Source: Sordaria brevicollis (lineage: Eukaryota; Ascomycota; Sordariomycetes; Sordariales; Sordariaceae). Taken from it: DNA of 64,000 nucleotides. Position numbers and translations under genes: made by a program. The DNA lies in the NCBI GenBank assembly GCA_033439795.1, contig JAUTDP010000010.1, positions 2,666,001-2,730,000 of the forward strand, given 5' to 3'. Positions 13,034-25,513 of this stretch are shown piece by piece. Each line of letters opens with the position of its first letter. Position 1 is the stretch's first letter. Below the pieces are notes generated by a model that saw nothing but the letters and a program-made list of their open reading frames with translations, ran no database searches and was not told the origin of the DNA.

Positions 13034-16000
13034 ATGAGGGCTATTCAAGCAGGGACCGTTTTATCCTCCCTTTTACTATCTTCAGTAAGTTTCGCATTCA
13101 CGTTTGTCTTGTCGAGATAAGACCAATGACTAACTGTTCACGCAGCTACCATCTACACTTTCTCAACTCATCCTTCCCAGCAACCTTCCAGGCGTTTGGG
13201 AATACGATGGATGCTATACCGAGGTTGACCGAACCATTGGCGCCGCTGCCTATGCCGACGATGAAGACATGACCAATGAGGCTTGTATCGCCTTTTGCAC
13301 CGGAAGAGGCTTTCAGTATGCCGGAACACAATACGCACAAGAGTGCTTTTGTGGTGAGAGCATCGCCACGACTGCTGTCAAACTCGAGGATTCCCAATGC
13401 AACATGGCTTGCAAAGGGAACGCTACAGAGCCGTGCGGAGGCTCCTCAAAGCTGTCCATCTTCTACAGTTCTGCCGCTGTCGGACCTCAGCCGAACCCTG
13501 GTGTCAATGGATTTTCCCATCTTGGTTGCTACTCCGAGGGGACAACGGGTAGAGCCCTTACCTTCGGTGTTGGCACCATCCCTGGCGCAGACATGACGGT
13601 GGACCTATGCACTGCTGCTTGTGATACTTCTGGCTACAAGTATGCTGGTGTGGAATTTGGTGGTGAATGCTGTAGGTTCTCTTGACTCTTCTTGATAGTG
13701 AGCCCATACTAATTCAGACAGTCTGCGGAAACCGAATTTCCAACGGCGGTGCCCCTGCCACCAGCGGATGTACCATGCTTTGCAATGGCAACAATACCGA
13801 ATTCTGCGGCGGCGGTAACCGCCTGAATGTCTACATCAAAGGAGACCTTCCGCCCACTTCTACCGTCTCTGGCATTGTTGCTATCACATCGTCGGCCGTT
13901 CCCGAACCTGTGGGTCCCTCTCAGCCCGAATCAGTTGGAAACTATGTCTGGTATGGATGCCGCACCGAGGCCACTGGCAACCGGGCCTTGAGCGCTGCTG
14001 TCTCCGCTACGGACGAGATGACACTCGAGGCCTGCAGTGCCTTCTGTGCTGCTTACACCTACTTTGGTGTAGAGTACTCTCGCGAGTGCTACTGCGGAAA
14101 CAGCTTCAACGCCGGATCAGTGAGTGCACCGGACTCCGACTGCAGTATGACCTGCTCTGGCGAGCCTACCCAATATTGCGGCGCCGGAAACCGACTGTCT
14201 GTCTATGCCAAGAACGGCACCGAACCCCCAAGCACGACAGTTGCTCCTAGCTCCGTCATCTCGTCTGCAGTTCCCCAGGCCACTGGTCTTCCCGAAGGAT
14301 GGACCTACCAAGGGTGCTGGTCTGAGGGAACCACTGGCCGTCTCCTCAACCACCAGGCGCCGGATAGTCAGACTAATTCTCAGGCTGTCTGTGCTACCTA
14401 CTGCGCCTCAAAAGGATATACCATCTCCGGAACCGAATATGGCGTTCAGTGCTTCTGCGGAAACTCCCTCTTTAACAACGGGGCGAAGATTGCCGACAGC
14501 CAGTGCAGCACCAATTGTCCAGGAGACGCAAGCCAAAAGTGCGGCGCAGGTGATAGACTCAGCATTGTTGCCCGTGGCGAACCCAAAGAGGACCTCCCTC
14601 CAGCTCCAAAAGAGAACGTCGGTGACTGGACCTACAGTGGTTGCTACACAGACAACGTCAACAACCAACGTACCTTCTTCTGGCAGTCACTGTTCCCCAA
14701 TGTCATGACGCCCAAGATGTGTCTCGACCGCTGTGCCGAATTCGGATACATGGCTGCTGCCATTGAATATGGCGAAGAGTGCTTCTGCGGTGATCCGGCC
14801 AACATTGAGACATCTGGTGCCACTAAACGTCCCGAATCGGAGTGCAATATTGTCTGCCCCGGTGAGACATCGTCCATCTGCGGTGGTGGTAACCGCCTCA
14901 CCACCTACTTCTGGACAGGCACCCCCTTCTACTCCTGGGACTTCCCCCAGGATTACCGGGCTGGCAAATATGAGCTCCTCATCGACGGCGTTACCGTCCC
15001 CTTGATGACATCCGAGACTGTTGAGGGCAAGGTCAGCTTCCTCTCCAAGTGGGGAACCGGCCCTGCCAACGAGACGGGCGCATACGAGCTCGATCTGTCC
15101 AAGATTGGAACTGCTGGTGCCTGGCGTGAACTTCATCTCAAGACCGATGTCTTCTGTGCCGGTGGTGTGACCTTGCCCGACAAAGTAGGTCGCCAGCTGA
15201 CCGTCGGAGGCTGGTCCGGAGACTCTACTTACGGCACTCGTCTGTACTGGCCTGGCCACGACTGGGAGGAGAACGTCAACGAGCTAAGCTTGCAAGCCGG
15301 CCGTTGGTATCCCAGCGCCATGGTCATGGCCAACGGCTCCATCTTTGTCATCGGCGGCGAGACCGGTTCCAATGCCGCCGCCGTTCCTTCTATCGAGGTG
15401 TTGCCCTACACCGGCACCAAGCCGCTCTTCATGGAATGGCTCGAACGCACCGACCCCAACAACCTCTACCCCTTCGTCGCCGTCCTCCCCAGCGGCGGCA
15501 TCTTTGTCCAGTACTGGAACGAAGCCCGCATCCTCGACGAGAACACCTTCGCCACCATCAAGGTGTTGCCCATGGTCCCCGGCGCCGTCAACGACCCCCG
15601 CTCCGGACGTACCTACCCCCTCGAAGGCGCCGCCGTCCTGCTCCCTCAGCGCTACCCCTACACCGAAAACCTCGGCATCCTCATCTGCGGCGGTTCCAAC
15701 AACGGACCCGGCTACGCCCTCGACAACTGCGTCTCCACCCGCCCCGACGACGCCAACCCAGAATGGGTCATCGAGCGCATGCCCTCCTTCCGCGTGATGC
15801 CCTGCATGGCCCCCCTTCCGGACGGGACCTACCTAATCGCCAACGGCGCCCACCACGGGTTTGCCGGGTTCGGTCTAGCCAACAACCCCAACAAGAACGC
15901 CCTCCTCTACGACCCAACAAAACCCGTCGGCTCACGCATCACCGTCATGGCCAATACCACCATTGCAAGAATGTATCACTCCGAAGCAATAACCCTCCTT

Positions 16001-16462
16001 GACGGCCGCGTTTTGATCTCCGGTTCCGACCCGCAAGATAACGTAAACCCGGAAGAATACCGCGTCGAAGTCTTCGTCCCCCCTTACCTCCTAAACGGTA
16101 AGCCGCGGCCGACATTCACACTCACCAACCGCGACTGGGCACACAACGAGAAGAATATCGCCTTCACACTCGGCTCTCCCGCCCGGAATGGCGACATCAC
16201 AGTTACTTTGCTCGGATCCGTTTCGTCAACACATGGAAATTCCATGGGCGCGAGGACGCTCATGCCTAAAGTTGAGTGTGGCGGGACGAGTTGCACGGTT
16301 GAGGCACCGCCCAACGCGCACATTGCGCCGCCGGGGTGGTATCAGTTCTTTGTGCTTGATGGAGGGGTGCCGGCTGTGGGGGTGTATGTGAGGATTGGAG
16401 GGGATCCGGCTGGGTTGGGGAATTGGCCGCAGGGAGAGGGGTTTTCGGTGCCGGGTGTTTAA
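13034..16462 (+). CDS. secreted WSC-domain copper radical oxidase (glyoxal oxidase-like, AA5)
   Basis: Exons 13034-13084, 13146-13671 and 13722-16462 give 1105 residues. Intron 1 has GTAAGT...GCAG; intron 2 restores the WSC motif ECFCGN exactly across the junction. A short signal peptide (MRAIQAGTVLSSLLLSS) is followed by five WSC domains starting near residues 35, 140, 268, 386 and 494. Each carries a GCY/GCR/GCW opening, an ECFCG or ECYCG core and a CGxxxxL ending. The C-terminal half is a galactose/glyoxal oxidase beta-propeller plus C-terminal domain. By family knowledge the Cys-Tyr cofactor would be C671 (FCAGG) with Y775 (NNLYPF), and the copper ligands Y944 and H945 (RMYHSE) plus H1030 (STHGNSMGAR); all are present, so it should be active. 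The expected reaction is oxidation of an aldehyde or alcohol with release of hydrogen peroxide outside the cell. WSC modules probably bind wall glucan or plant polysaccharide. The substrate cannot be told from sequence. Confidence 0.92.
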
Positions 16463-17927
16463 GGAAATGCTCAGTGGGTGAGGTGAGGTGAAGTGAAGTG
16501 AGGTCGTGGATGATGATGATGGGATTTCCTTATAATCTTGATTTATGTTGATGTTGATGTTGATGATCCGGAGAGTTATATGATGTTGATGGATCAAGAT
16601 AATGTTTTATGATATTAGTTCGACGATGTTGCCGCGAGGACGGTTGTTGGATGACGTTCGCTACGCTTATGGCTTTCTCTCTCTTTTTTGGCGCAGGACT
16701 ACACAGGACTATTACGAGGTTGATACCAGGAGACCAAGCAGATAGAAGGAAATACGATACTAGGAATTTACGCGCTTCGGAAGTGCAGCCATTTATTCTC
16801 CTGTAATTTCTAACAGCTCATCACAACACACACACACACACACACTGCTTCCACTTACTTCGTTGCTCTCAGTTCTTCCCTTAAAACTGTGATATTTCGT
16901 ACGTACCTATGTTTTGTCGTTGAAGAAAAAAAAAGCGACTATGAACCCACCGAGAAACTGAAATAAAGGTTCCCAGATATAATTAAATACATAATCGAAC
17001 CCTAGAAAGATAAGCTCAACTCATAAAATTCAACAACAGTTTCAGCGGCTACAATATGTCCAATACCCTTCCCGTAAACATTCCACTTTATTTCGAACTC
17101 CTTCGCCCCTTCATTCCTTCCCTCCATCCTTTCCTTTTGCTTTCCCTCTTTCCTCTCTCTTCGTCTTCACATTCACCAACAAATCATGGAAATTACGTCC
17201 GTCCTCACGCCATGATTCAGATTACCTAGGCAACCACCAAATGATCCATATACATACACATGACATCAAACTTGAACAGTAGGTTGGTGTTGAATGAAAA
17301 CTTTATATAAAGGTTCTACTTCAAAGCTAGCTTCTTTTCCTTCTATATTCGAGGTTTAGATGTGGATGAAAATGGAGTGGTGGATACTCAAAGAGAGGAA
17401 GAGACTGAATGAGAAAAGAGATATCTTCAGAAGGTTGGGGATAATGGCTTCCGATGAAATGATGGGAAGGTAAATAGATTGGAAAGTCCATCACCAACTC
17501 GGTGAGATTTCTGGGATATATAGTCTGTTGGTCCAATTTGTGAATACGCCGAGGTTTTTCGGAGAATAAAATACTTTCTTTCATGAGCATCTGATACGAA
17601 TGGCAGGTGTATGTATACACACAAAAGTCCGTTTCCAAAATCATTCTTTGTTGGGCGTTAACAAGTTAAAGTTATATACAGTGAACCCGACAAAAGAAAT
17701 CGACTGATCTAACTTCATCCATCATTAACAAACTACCTATTACATAGAAAAAGTGTGTGTATATACTTTTAGCCTTCTTCCTCCCTTCCATTCATCCCCC
17801 TATTTATCCCGCTCCCCACATCCCCTTTTTCAATTCTTGGCCACTTCCACCGTCACCAAGTTCCACCTTCATATACCACCTCTCACATCCATTCCTCCTC
17901 TCACTCCCACCCCCCCTGACTTCCTCC
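16463..17927. other. intergenic region between convergent genes
   Basis: This holds the 3' ends of the oxidase (plus) and the mannosidase (minus). It contains simple repeats: GAGGT/GAAGT pentamers near 16480-16505, TTGATG hexamers at 16543-16570 and a (CA)n run at 16822-16845. A pyrimidine-rich block lies at 17090-17170. No convincing gene is seen. Confidence 0.6.
16822..16845 (+). repeat. (CA)n microsatellite
   Basis: A run of about ten CA dinucleotides, with one interruption near its start, lies in the intergenic region. Confidence 0.85.
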
Positions 17928-20376
17928 CTATGCCGCCCCTGATGCCCCCGCCCCAGTCGTCCCCGTCCTCGGCTTCCTAACCCACCCCGTCCTCAACAAC
18001 CTCCCCACCTCAAACACCGGCAGTGGATGCGCCTCGGTGTTGAAAACCACCTTATCCAGCGGCAACAGATCCTCCGGACTAAACAACAAGTAAAAGTATT
18101 TCAACGTCTCCGCCATCCAGAAACTCTCCATATTATCCTTCATCACAGGCGGTATCTTATTCGCATTTGACAGCGACGTGAACCCACCACCATCCTCCAC
18201 GGCAGTGTAGTTAACAAACGACTTGAACATCTCCCAGCCCCATTCCCGGTATTTAACCTCGCCGGTGATGCGGTACATGTAGAACAACGACTCGACGGTT
18301 TCGGGTCGTTGCAGGTTGTGAGAGTCGAATTGGTGGACTTCGAAATCTTTGCGCCATGTGGCGTCGGGGCCAAGGGGATCGTCGAAGATTGAGTCTGGTG
18401 GGGGGGTGTGCGTGTTGGATGCCGGCAAAGGGTCGGAGGGGATCTTGAAATAGGTGATTTCGGCGGCGAGGCCGGTGGCCATGTACCGGTACATTCCCCA
18501 GCAGGTTTGCATCAGCTCGCGGGCGAGTTGCATGTCTGCTTCGCGCTGCTTGTTCCAGAACCCGGGCTTTTTGCGGGCTTCGCGCTCGGAGAGACCCTCG
18601 GTGGCGGCGAGGGCAATGGTGCCGGGGAGGAAGCAGACGAGGTGGTCCATTTTGGGGGAGAGATGGTTGTCGAGACCGGATGGACGTTCGCCGACGATGG
18701 TGAAGCCGGAGTTTTCGGTGTAGGTGACGAGGTGCTTGCGGATTCCCTGCAGAGCGTCGTTCCACATTTCTTGGTAGATGGGCTCGGCCTTTTTGGTTTG
18801 GAGGAACTGCTTGATTAGGTACTCGTAGTAGGAGTCGCCGCGGGAACCCAGACGGATGTTTTGCGTGTGAAAGTGTCCTGTGCTGGGTTGGATGTAGATG
18901 GGCACGAGACCGTCAGGGGCTTGGTTGTCGTCGAGCACTTGCATGACCTTCTCGGAACGGTCCCAGAAGTCCTTCTCGCCGGTCAGGTTGGCGAGATACT
19001 TGAACTCGAGCTGGAGGGTGGTGGCTTCGGCGGTGGAAGAGGCGCCGTTGTCAGCGTGCGAGGGAAGGCCTTGGAATTTGCCGAGGTTGACGCTAGCGTA
19101 GGGGATGCCGGAGGGGGTATCAAAGGCGGACATGAGGCGGTCGGCCAGGTCGCGGGCCTTTTCGAGGTAGAGGTCTTCACCGGGGGCACCCACGTCGTCG
19201 TCGGAGATGGGTGCTAGGTTTGGGTACTCGGTACTGAGGTAGTAAGCGGACAAAAGACCGCCCAACATGCGGATGGTAGTTTCAAAGGTGTTGACATCTT
19301 GGTCCTGATCCCATGTCAACGACTTGGAGATCCATTCGCGAGCATGAGTGACTCTGGAAGTCAAGTTCATGATCATCAAGGTATCCAACGAATCGATGAT
19401 GATCCAACCCAGACCCTTGGGGGCCATGTTCCGGCCCGTCTTTGACATGGGGTGAAACTCATCGTAACCTGCCATCAGTTAGCCATTGCCCATCAATCCT
19501 CCTTCAAGAGAACATACCCCACGCATATCTCTCATACGCATCCCAACTCAGCTCCATAGCCTCCACCACCCTTTCCCTTCGTTTCATCCAATCCGCCTTA
19601 CCCCCCCTCTTCATATCTGAGCTCAACCACCCCCAATCACCCAGCTTCGCCCTCGCTCGTTCATGATGCTCATCAAAGAAGCCCGTCATCCACAGCAGTC
19701 CCAAAATGACCAAGGTCAAAAACCCCAGCACCCTCTTTTTCCTTAGCAGTGGTCGTGGCCTCCCACCCCCAGGGCCATATCCATACGGCTTATCCTTGTA
19801 CATTGGCAACGACCTTCGATCTGGGTTGAGAAAACCCCCAACTTTATCTTGCACCCCTCCCAAAACTCCTGATGATGGACCAGCTCGTTGACGAGTAGCA
19901 GCAGCCCACAATCTATCTTCCGCTTGGCGCGCCGGGTCGGTAAACGACGGCACGTGTCGTGGTACTGAAAAGGCCATCTGTTCTGTATCTTCCTCCTCTT
20001 CCTCTTCTTGTTCGGCAGCAGCCGGCAGTAGAGGTAGTAACCCCGCGCCCTGCTCTAAATCTTCCTCGTTCGTCGATAGTTGGAAACCCTGATCAAGTGC
20101 CCTCTCGACTTCTTTAGCAGCAGCCTCAGCGGCCTCTGCAACAGCGCCGACGGCGTCGCGGGTGCGTTCGGCGGCTTGCTCTGCTAGCTCGGCGGCCCTC
20201 GAAGCGGCTTGGTGCCAGTCTGCGCTCTTGGCGGCGGCTTGGGCAACGGCGGCAGCTTTCTCGGCTCGGTCGCGGATCTCGACGGCGGCGGTGGTGGCGG
20301 TTGCGCGGAGGATGTTGATGGCGGCAATGGTACCCGGGCGGTTGTAGAGGTTGAATGGATCGCGGACGCGGTTCAT
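17928..20376 (-). CDS. GH47 class I alpha-1,2-mannosidase, type II membrane protein
   Basis: Two exons, 20376-19518 and 19468-17928, flank a 49-nt intron (GTATGT, GGCTAAC branch, GCAG). The join reads YAWG-YDEFHP, the usual start of the GH47 barrel. From the ATG at 20376 the product is 799 residues. Family motifs are in order: DSLDTLMIM, FETTIRMLGG, LEFKYLA, GDSYYEYLIK, SGLDNHLSPKMDHLVCFLPG, RPETVESLFYMYR and the Ca-binding NTEAHP near the end. The expected role is trimming alpha-1,2-mannose from N-glycans in ER/Golgi. The N-terminal ~210 residues are unusual: an Ala/Glu-rich helix region, then an acidic run, then one membrane anchor (about 214-234, VLGFLTLVILGLLWMTGFF). The frame stays open to 20457, but only from TTG, and TTTTACAG lies just before the chosen ATG. 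An upstream exon (for example an ATG near 20572) is therefore possible, and the true N-terminus is unsure. Confidence 0.9.
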
Positions 20377-21851
20377 TCCTGAGGTGTTCCTGTAAAAGAG
20401 GGTGGTGGTTCTCGGGGCTGGTGGGGAGGACGCTATATCTTCAGTAGCATCGGGCAACTGTTCTTAGTGGGCGGGATAGCTTGTTAGTGCGCTTTGGGCC
20501 ACGTTCGGGAGCTTGTGGTTTCTAGGTAGAGACTGAGACAATGGATGGAAATCGCCACGGTAGCTTTCGTCATTAAGTTGTGGTCTTTGTGTTGGAATTA
20601 GGTGATTAAGGAATAGAAATTAGAGATGACTGGAAGAGATGGTATTCGCAATCGGAGAAGTCGGAGCAAGTTGCAGTACCAAAAAAGCACCCTGAACCTT
20701 TTTCTCTCTTTCCCAAAAACTTTGAGCGGTCAAGCAAATGTGAGCTGCACAAGGAAGGAGCAGGACAAAGCTGCAGGTATGGATGGAGCTGTGCTTCTAG
20801 AGGTAAGGTGCTTCTTTCCACTTTTTGCTTCCGCTCTTCTTTTACATGGGGAATTGCCTGACATACATATGCACCCCTACTTATAACATGTGAGATGTGT
20901 GTTTTTTGTTCAACCACACCAATTCGAGAGCAGTGGTGATTTGCTTTTCAATATCAAGCCTGTGATAACGAGATTATCCAAGATGGGCCAAGAACCTTGC
21001 TGACCTCGTACATAGACGCACGCCAAAGAGGACAGCTTGAGCTTTGACCCAACCCGGACGCGTTGCAACGGTCCGTTGTGGGGCCCCGCTGTTTGTAAAA
21101 GGGGGCCAGGGACCCAGGGTTAGGTGTGTGGTTGTGGACAAGGGTTGACTGTGGTAGGGTCAAGATAGATATCAGCCACTCTCTGTACTAACATCTTCCG
21201 TAAACTACTTTTAGTGTTGATTGATAGTCATGAGAGGAAGGATACAAAATCTCTTCATATAGCTGATTCTAAGAAATAACTTAATCTCCAATTTGGAGTG
21301 AGAGTGAAGAAACATGTCAAAGGCTCACAACCTTGACCTGACTTACACATCAATGCTTAAAAGTTTGTTAGCGCCAGACTTGCACCATCTTTAACGACGG
21401 AGAGGACAAGGGAAAGACGAGGGCTTTAAAGCTGCTCATTGGTCCAAACCATTGCAAAGGCCAGCCAAGACCGACAGTTGCTGGTGTCCCACACACAACC
21501 ACCAAAAACTTGACTCCATTCACAAGGGGCAATAACAAACCAGAAGCTGTTATTCCAAGACTCCGGTAGGCTCAGCCTATAGATGTTAACAGAGGCTTCT
21601 ATAAGTACCGCGCTAACGAACTTTCAAGGGTTGATGTGTAGTTCATTCCAATCCCTTATCTTATCAGCCCCATTGTCACTAACATCGGCTGTTCCACATT
21701 GGGCAATCTTTCTCCATCCTCAGATCCTCACTCATCATCCCGCTTCTTCACTCCGTCAATCGGATACCTTAGTATCAAGATCACACCAGACCGCCCCAAT
21801 ATTCCACGCTTTCACTTCCATCCCACCGTCCCTCACCACACAACCCTCACG
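20377..21851. other. divergent upstream region of mannosidase and ATG10
   Basis: No convincing gene is present. The part next to 20376 may contain a first exon of the mannosidase. A minus-strand ATG near 20572, with a possible intron containing CACTAAC near 20483 and ending in GAACAG at 20458, is compatible but unproven. Confidence 0.5.
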
Positions 21852-22866
21852 ATGTACGACACAACACCACAAAACTACCCCCACCTAACCCCCTCCGAAT
21901 TCACCTTATCCGCCCACCACCTCGACCGCCTCTACTCCCGCGCCACCCTCGGTCCCTTACGTCGGCAATGGAAACTCCGCGTCCGCTCCGCACTCAACAC
22001 CCATTTTGTGTCCCCCAATGACCCGGAGTACAGCACTTTCGTGCAGATTACGAGGCCGCTGGAGGTGGATTTGGAGGATGATGGGTTGTCGGAGTTTTTG
22101 GATGGTTTGTCTTTTGGGGACTCACCGACGGGACTGGGAGCGGGAGGAGGGGTGGTGAGGGATGAAACTATGGGCGAAGGGGTGGGGGAGGGGGATGCGA
22201 TGGTTGAGGATGATGACCAGGCGGTGGTTAGACCCGAGATGAAGGGACAGAAAACGACATACGGCTACGTCACGTACGAAATCCACCTTCATCCGACATA
22301 TCAGGCGCCTTGTCTTTGGTTTTCACTGGCTGGATTACCAGCTGATGAACCGGCGTTTAATATTGATACCGTCTTTCGACGGCTGGTACCGGAGCAGTTT
22401 AAGGATGGATTGAGGAGGGCGGTGGGGAATGTGGGTGGGATTTCGGCTGATGTAAGTTCTTTCTTTCATTTATTTTCCTCCCCTTCTATTTCATTTTTCA
22501 TACATGTGCCTCTGGTTTGGTTTTTGGGTCCAGACTTCTCGCTGTGAAAACACAAAAAGTTAACTAGGGCTGAACTCTTCTTGCTCTTTGTGACTTGGTT
22601 GTAAAGTGAATATGAGAAACAAGAAAAAGAGGTGCCTATACTAACACATAAATGTCCCTTCTTTTGAATTATTTCGCCAACCAATACAGTATCATCCCAT
22701 CACTGGCGTCCCAACCTTCTTCGTCCACCCTTGTCTCCTCGGCGAGGCCATGTCGACGTTTGAGAATGTCTCGATCGAGAACTACCTGATGGTATGGCTT
22801 GGACTCGTCGGTGGATGTGTTGGTCTTTGGGTTCCGAAGGAGATGGCTTTGGAGCCGTCGTCTTGA
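21852..22866 (+). CDS. atg10: Atg10, E2-like enzyme of Atg12-Atg5 conjugation
   Basis: Exons 21852-22451 and 22690-22866 give 258 residues. The 238-nt intron has GTAAGT and ATACAG. The ATG context is CACGATGT; the frame is open further upstream but only from a TTG at 21699, so 21852 is chosen. Supporting motifs are the Atg10 fold segment TYGYVTYEIHLHPTYQAPCLWF and, directly after the splice, YHPITGVPTFFVHPC. The last Cys (C215) is the expected catalytic residue that accepts Atg12 from Atg7 and passes it to Atg5. An acidic insertion (about residues 75-125) between the first helix and the sheet is not typical of short yeast Atg10. The gene is convergent with the U2 B'' gene, about 150 bp apart. 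Confidence 0.9.
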
Positions 22867-23016
22867 GAGACTCTTGCGGGGTACGGGAGAGCGGCCTTTC
22901 ATGTATAGGGATCGGCTGCCCTTGTATCGGTCCGTCCCGCCGCGCCCTCTTCGTTCATAATACCCTCCCACGCAAGCTGGTATCTTATAGAAGCAAATGC
23001 CACGACAGGACACCCA

Positions 23017-23675
23017 TCAGTCCTCGTCGCTGTCTTCCTCCATAGCAACATCCGAATCGCTCTCCTCCTCTTCCTCATCCTCGCGTGGCCGCTTCGTTCC
23101 CCTCGCTTCCTCTGCCGGCATAGCTGTCTCCGTCCCAGGAGGCTTGGCTGGTGAACCTTGTGGTACTGAGGTCTCGGTATTCGTTGAAGGGGCACCCGGT
23201 ACTGGGGCACTGAAGATACTCTGTTGAACGGTGGTAAGGGCCACGGCGGCAGCGGCCTTGGGTGGTACGAGAGTGCCGTCGAGTTTGGCGATGATGTTGG
23301 AGCGGCCCTTGGCGTAGGAGATTTTCTGGACGACCCAACGTTAGCATGTGAAGCTACCTTTGAACACCCAACCCAACCAAAACAACGTACCATTTTCCTG
23401 CCCAAAAACTCCATCCCGTCAAGTGACCTCATGGCCTGTGTTGCTGTCTGAATGTCCCGGTAGACAATGTGTGCTTGCCCGCGCATCTTCATAGTCTTGA
23501 GAGCGACGACGTCGAGAACTGGGCCGTAGGTGGAAAAGAGCATGTATAGTGCTGTTCGGAGATCATCTTTCTGGATCTTGGCTGAGGGAAGGTTGCCGAC
23601 GTAGAGGGTCTGGTTTGGCGGGTTGGTGACCACCTTTTGGGGGAGACCCGGCGGGGGAGCAGTACGCGTAGCCAT
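23017..23675 (-). CDS. U2 snRNP protein B''-type, single RRM (Msl1-like)
   Basis: Exons 23675-23391 and 23325-23017 give 197 residues, with a 65-nt intron (GTACGT...TCCAG). The join gives GRKM-KISYAKG, matching the end of the RRM in the U1A/U2B'' family. RNP2 is TLYVGNLP and RNP1 is MRGQAHIVY, both in the U1A/U2B'' form. Instead of the second RRM found in animal U1A and U2B'', the tail is Pro/Ala/Thr-rich and then strongly acidic (DEEEEEESDSD). It thus resembles the one-RRM yeast Msl1. It should bind stem-loop IV of U2 snRNA with U2 A' in the spliceosome. U1A identity cannot be excluded from sequence alone. Confidence 0.88.
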
Positions 23676-24271
23676 AGTCGCGTTGGGATCTGGGAGCTGG
23701 TGTTGGTGTGTATAGACTCGGGTAATTTACTGTCGCGTAGACTATGAATATGTCGTCGGTTCTCGTGGTTCTGGTTGTTGTCGTCAATCGTTCCTCGTTC
23801 AATGTCTAATGTTCAGTGTTCAGTGATGAATCCAAGTCGCGGCGCATGCGACGTCGAACAATTGCTGGTCAAAAATTGGAGACACAGCGGACAGCCTCTA
23901 GACCTACAGAAACAATCGACCAACCCCACGGGCGTGGGTGCAGCTTGTTACAAGTGGGCCAGACCCGGCCGGCAGCGCGCTTGGCGGCGTCAGTCACCCG
24001 CAGCCAACCCCACTACCCAGCCGCAACGGTTCCCCTGGAGCCTGGCGGTCTGACCTCATTCCAGGGCGTCCAGCCCGCTGTAAGTTACGGAGCTCTCCCG
24101 ACCCGGGCCATTTCCGGGAATAGCTTCCCCTTTCCACTTACAACATTCCGGCTCCGACAACACCGAAACCACCGTCACTTCTCTCCGTCATCACCGTCCC
24201 CGATTCCCGAGCGCGGTAGTAGAGAGCTATACTCCTATCGCATATCCTTACATCACACCAGCAAATTCACA
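23676..24271. promoter_or_regulatory. divergent promoter region between U2 B'' and ARPC1 genes
   Basis: About 600 bp separate two head-to-head housekeeping genes. No TATA box is seen. The ARPC1 side is C-rich, as is common for constitutive fungal promoters. Short open frames here lack domains. Confidence 0.5.
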
Positions 24272-25513
24272 ATGGCTGCTCCCGAGGTCCACCATCTCTT
24301 CCACCACCCCATCGCCGACCATTCCTTCTCGGCCGATCGCCAGACCTTGGCCATTGCCCGCGACACTCAGGTCGAACTCTACGGCAGAGTTGGCAATGCC
24401 TTCAAGCTCAAGGATGAGCTCAAGGGCCATGACAAGCTTGTCACCAGCGTCGACATTGCTCCCAACACCGGGCGCATTGTGACCTGCTCTCAGGGTGCGC
24501 CTCTCTGCCCTTAGGTCCACCACCATGACAGCCAACTAACACCCCGAATCACAGACCGCAACGCCCTCGTCTGGGAACCTTCCCCCACCGGCTACAAACC
24601 CACCCTCGTCCTCCTGCGCATCTCCCGCGCCGCCACCTTCGTCCGCTGGTCCCCCTCCGAAGCCAAGTTCGCCGTCGGCTCCGGCGACCGCGTCATCGCC
24701 ATCTGCTACTTCGAAGAGGAAAACGACTGGTGGGTATCCAAGCACCTGAAGAAGCCGATCCGCTCCACCATCACCTCCGTCGCCTGGCACCCCAACTCCG
24801 TCCTCCTCGCGGCCGGCTCCACCGACGCCCACGCCCGCGTCTTCTCGGCCTTCATCAAGGGCACCGACCAGCGTCCCGAGCCTTCGCCCTGGGGCGAGCG
24901 CCTCCCCTTCAACACCGTCTGCGGCGAGTTCCTCAACAACTCGGCCGGCTGGGTGCACGCCGTCGCCTTCTCGCCTAGCGGAGACGCTTTGGCGTTTGCG
25001 GCGCACGATTCGTCCATCACTGTTGTCTACCCGTCGGCGCCCGAGCAGCCGCCCAAGGCGGTTATTAGCATCAACACGCAGTTGCTGCCGTTTATGAGTC
25101 TCTTCTGGAACGGAGAGACGGAGATCATTGCTGCGGGTTATGATTGCGAGGCGTTCCGCTTCCAGGGCGGCGAGCAGGGATGGCAGCTTGCGGGAACCTT
25201 GGAGAAGGCTAAGGCTGGAGGACGGCCGGGTTTGGGAGGTGGTGGTGAGGATGGTAGGGAGGAGAGCGCGTTGAATATGTTCAAGCAGATGGACCTGAAG
25301 GGTAAGGTTAGCAAGGATGATACGCAGCTCAAGACGGTGCATCAGAATACGGTTACCATGTTGAGGCCGTTTGAGGAGAGTGGGGGGAAGGTGACGAAGT
25401 TTAGCTGTGAGTATTTTTTTTTCTCTGTTTTCTTTGGTGTTTCATGATGATGAATGCTAACGAAGGTTATAGCGAGCGGTGTCGATGGCAGAGTCGTCAT
25501 CTGGCACACCTAG
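24272..25513 (+). CDS. arc40: Arp2/3 complex subunit 1 (ARPC1/Arc40)
   Basis: Exons 24272-24494, 24555-25406 and 25473-25513 give 371 residues. Introns have GTGCGC...CACAG with a CCAACTAAC branch, and GTGAGT...TATAG. Both joins restore family sequence: TCSQ-DRNALVWE and KFS-SSGVDGRVVIWHT. It is a WD40 beta-propeller covering the whole protein, with repeats such as LKGHDKLVTSVDIAPN, VRWSPSEAKFAVGS, VAWHPNSVLLAAGS and HAVAFSPSGDALAF. The ARPC1-type insertion carrying the hydrophobic, acidic helix (ESALNMFKQMDLKGK) is present before the last blade. It acts in branched actin nucleation at cortical patches and hyphal tips. The last exon encodes only 13 residues but completes the final beta strand. 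Confidence 0.95.
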
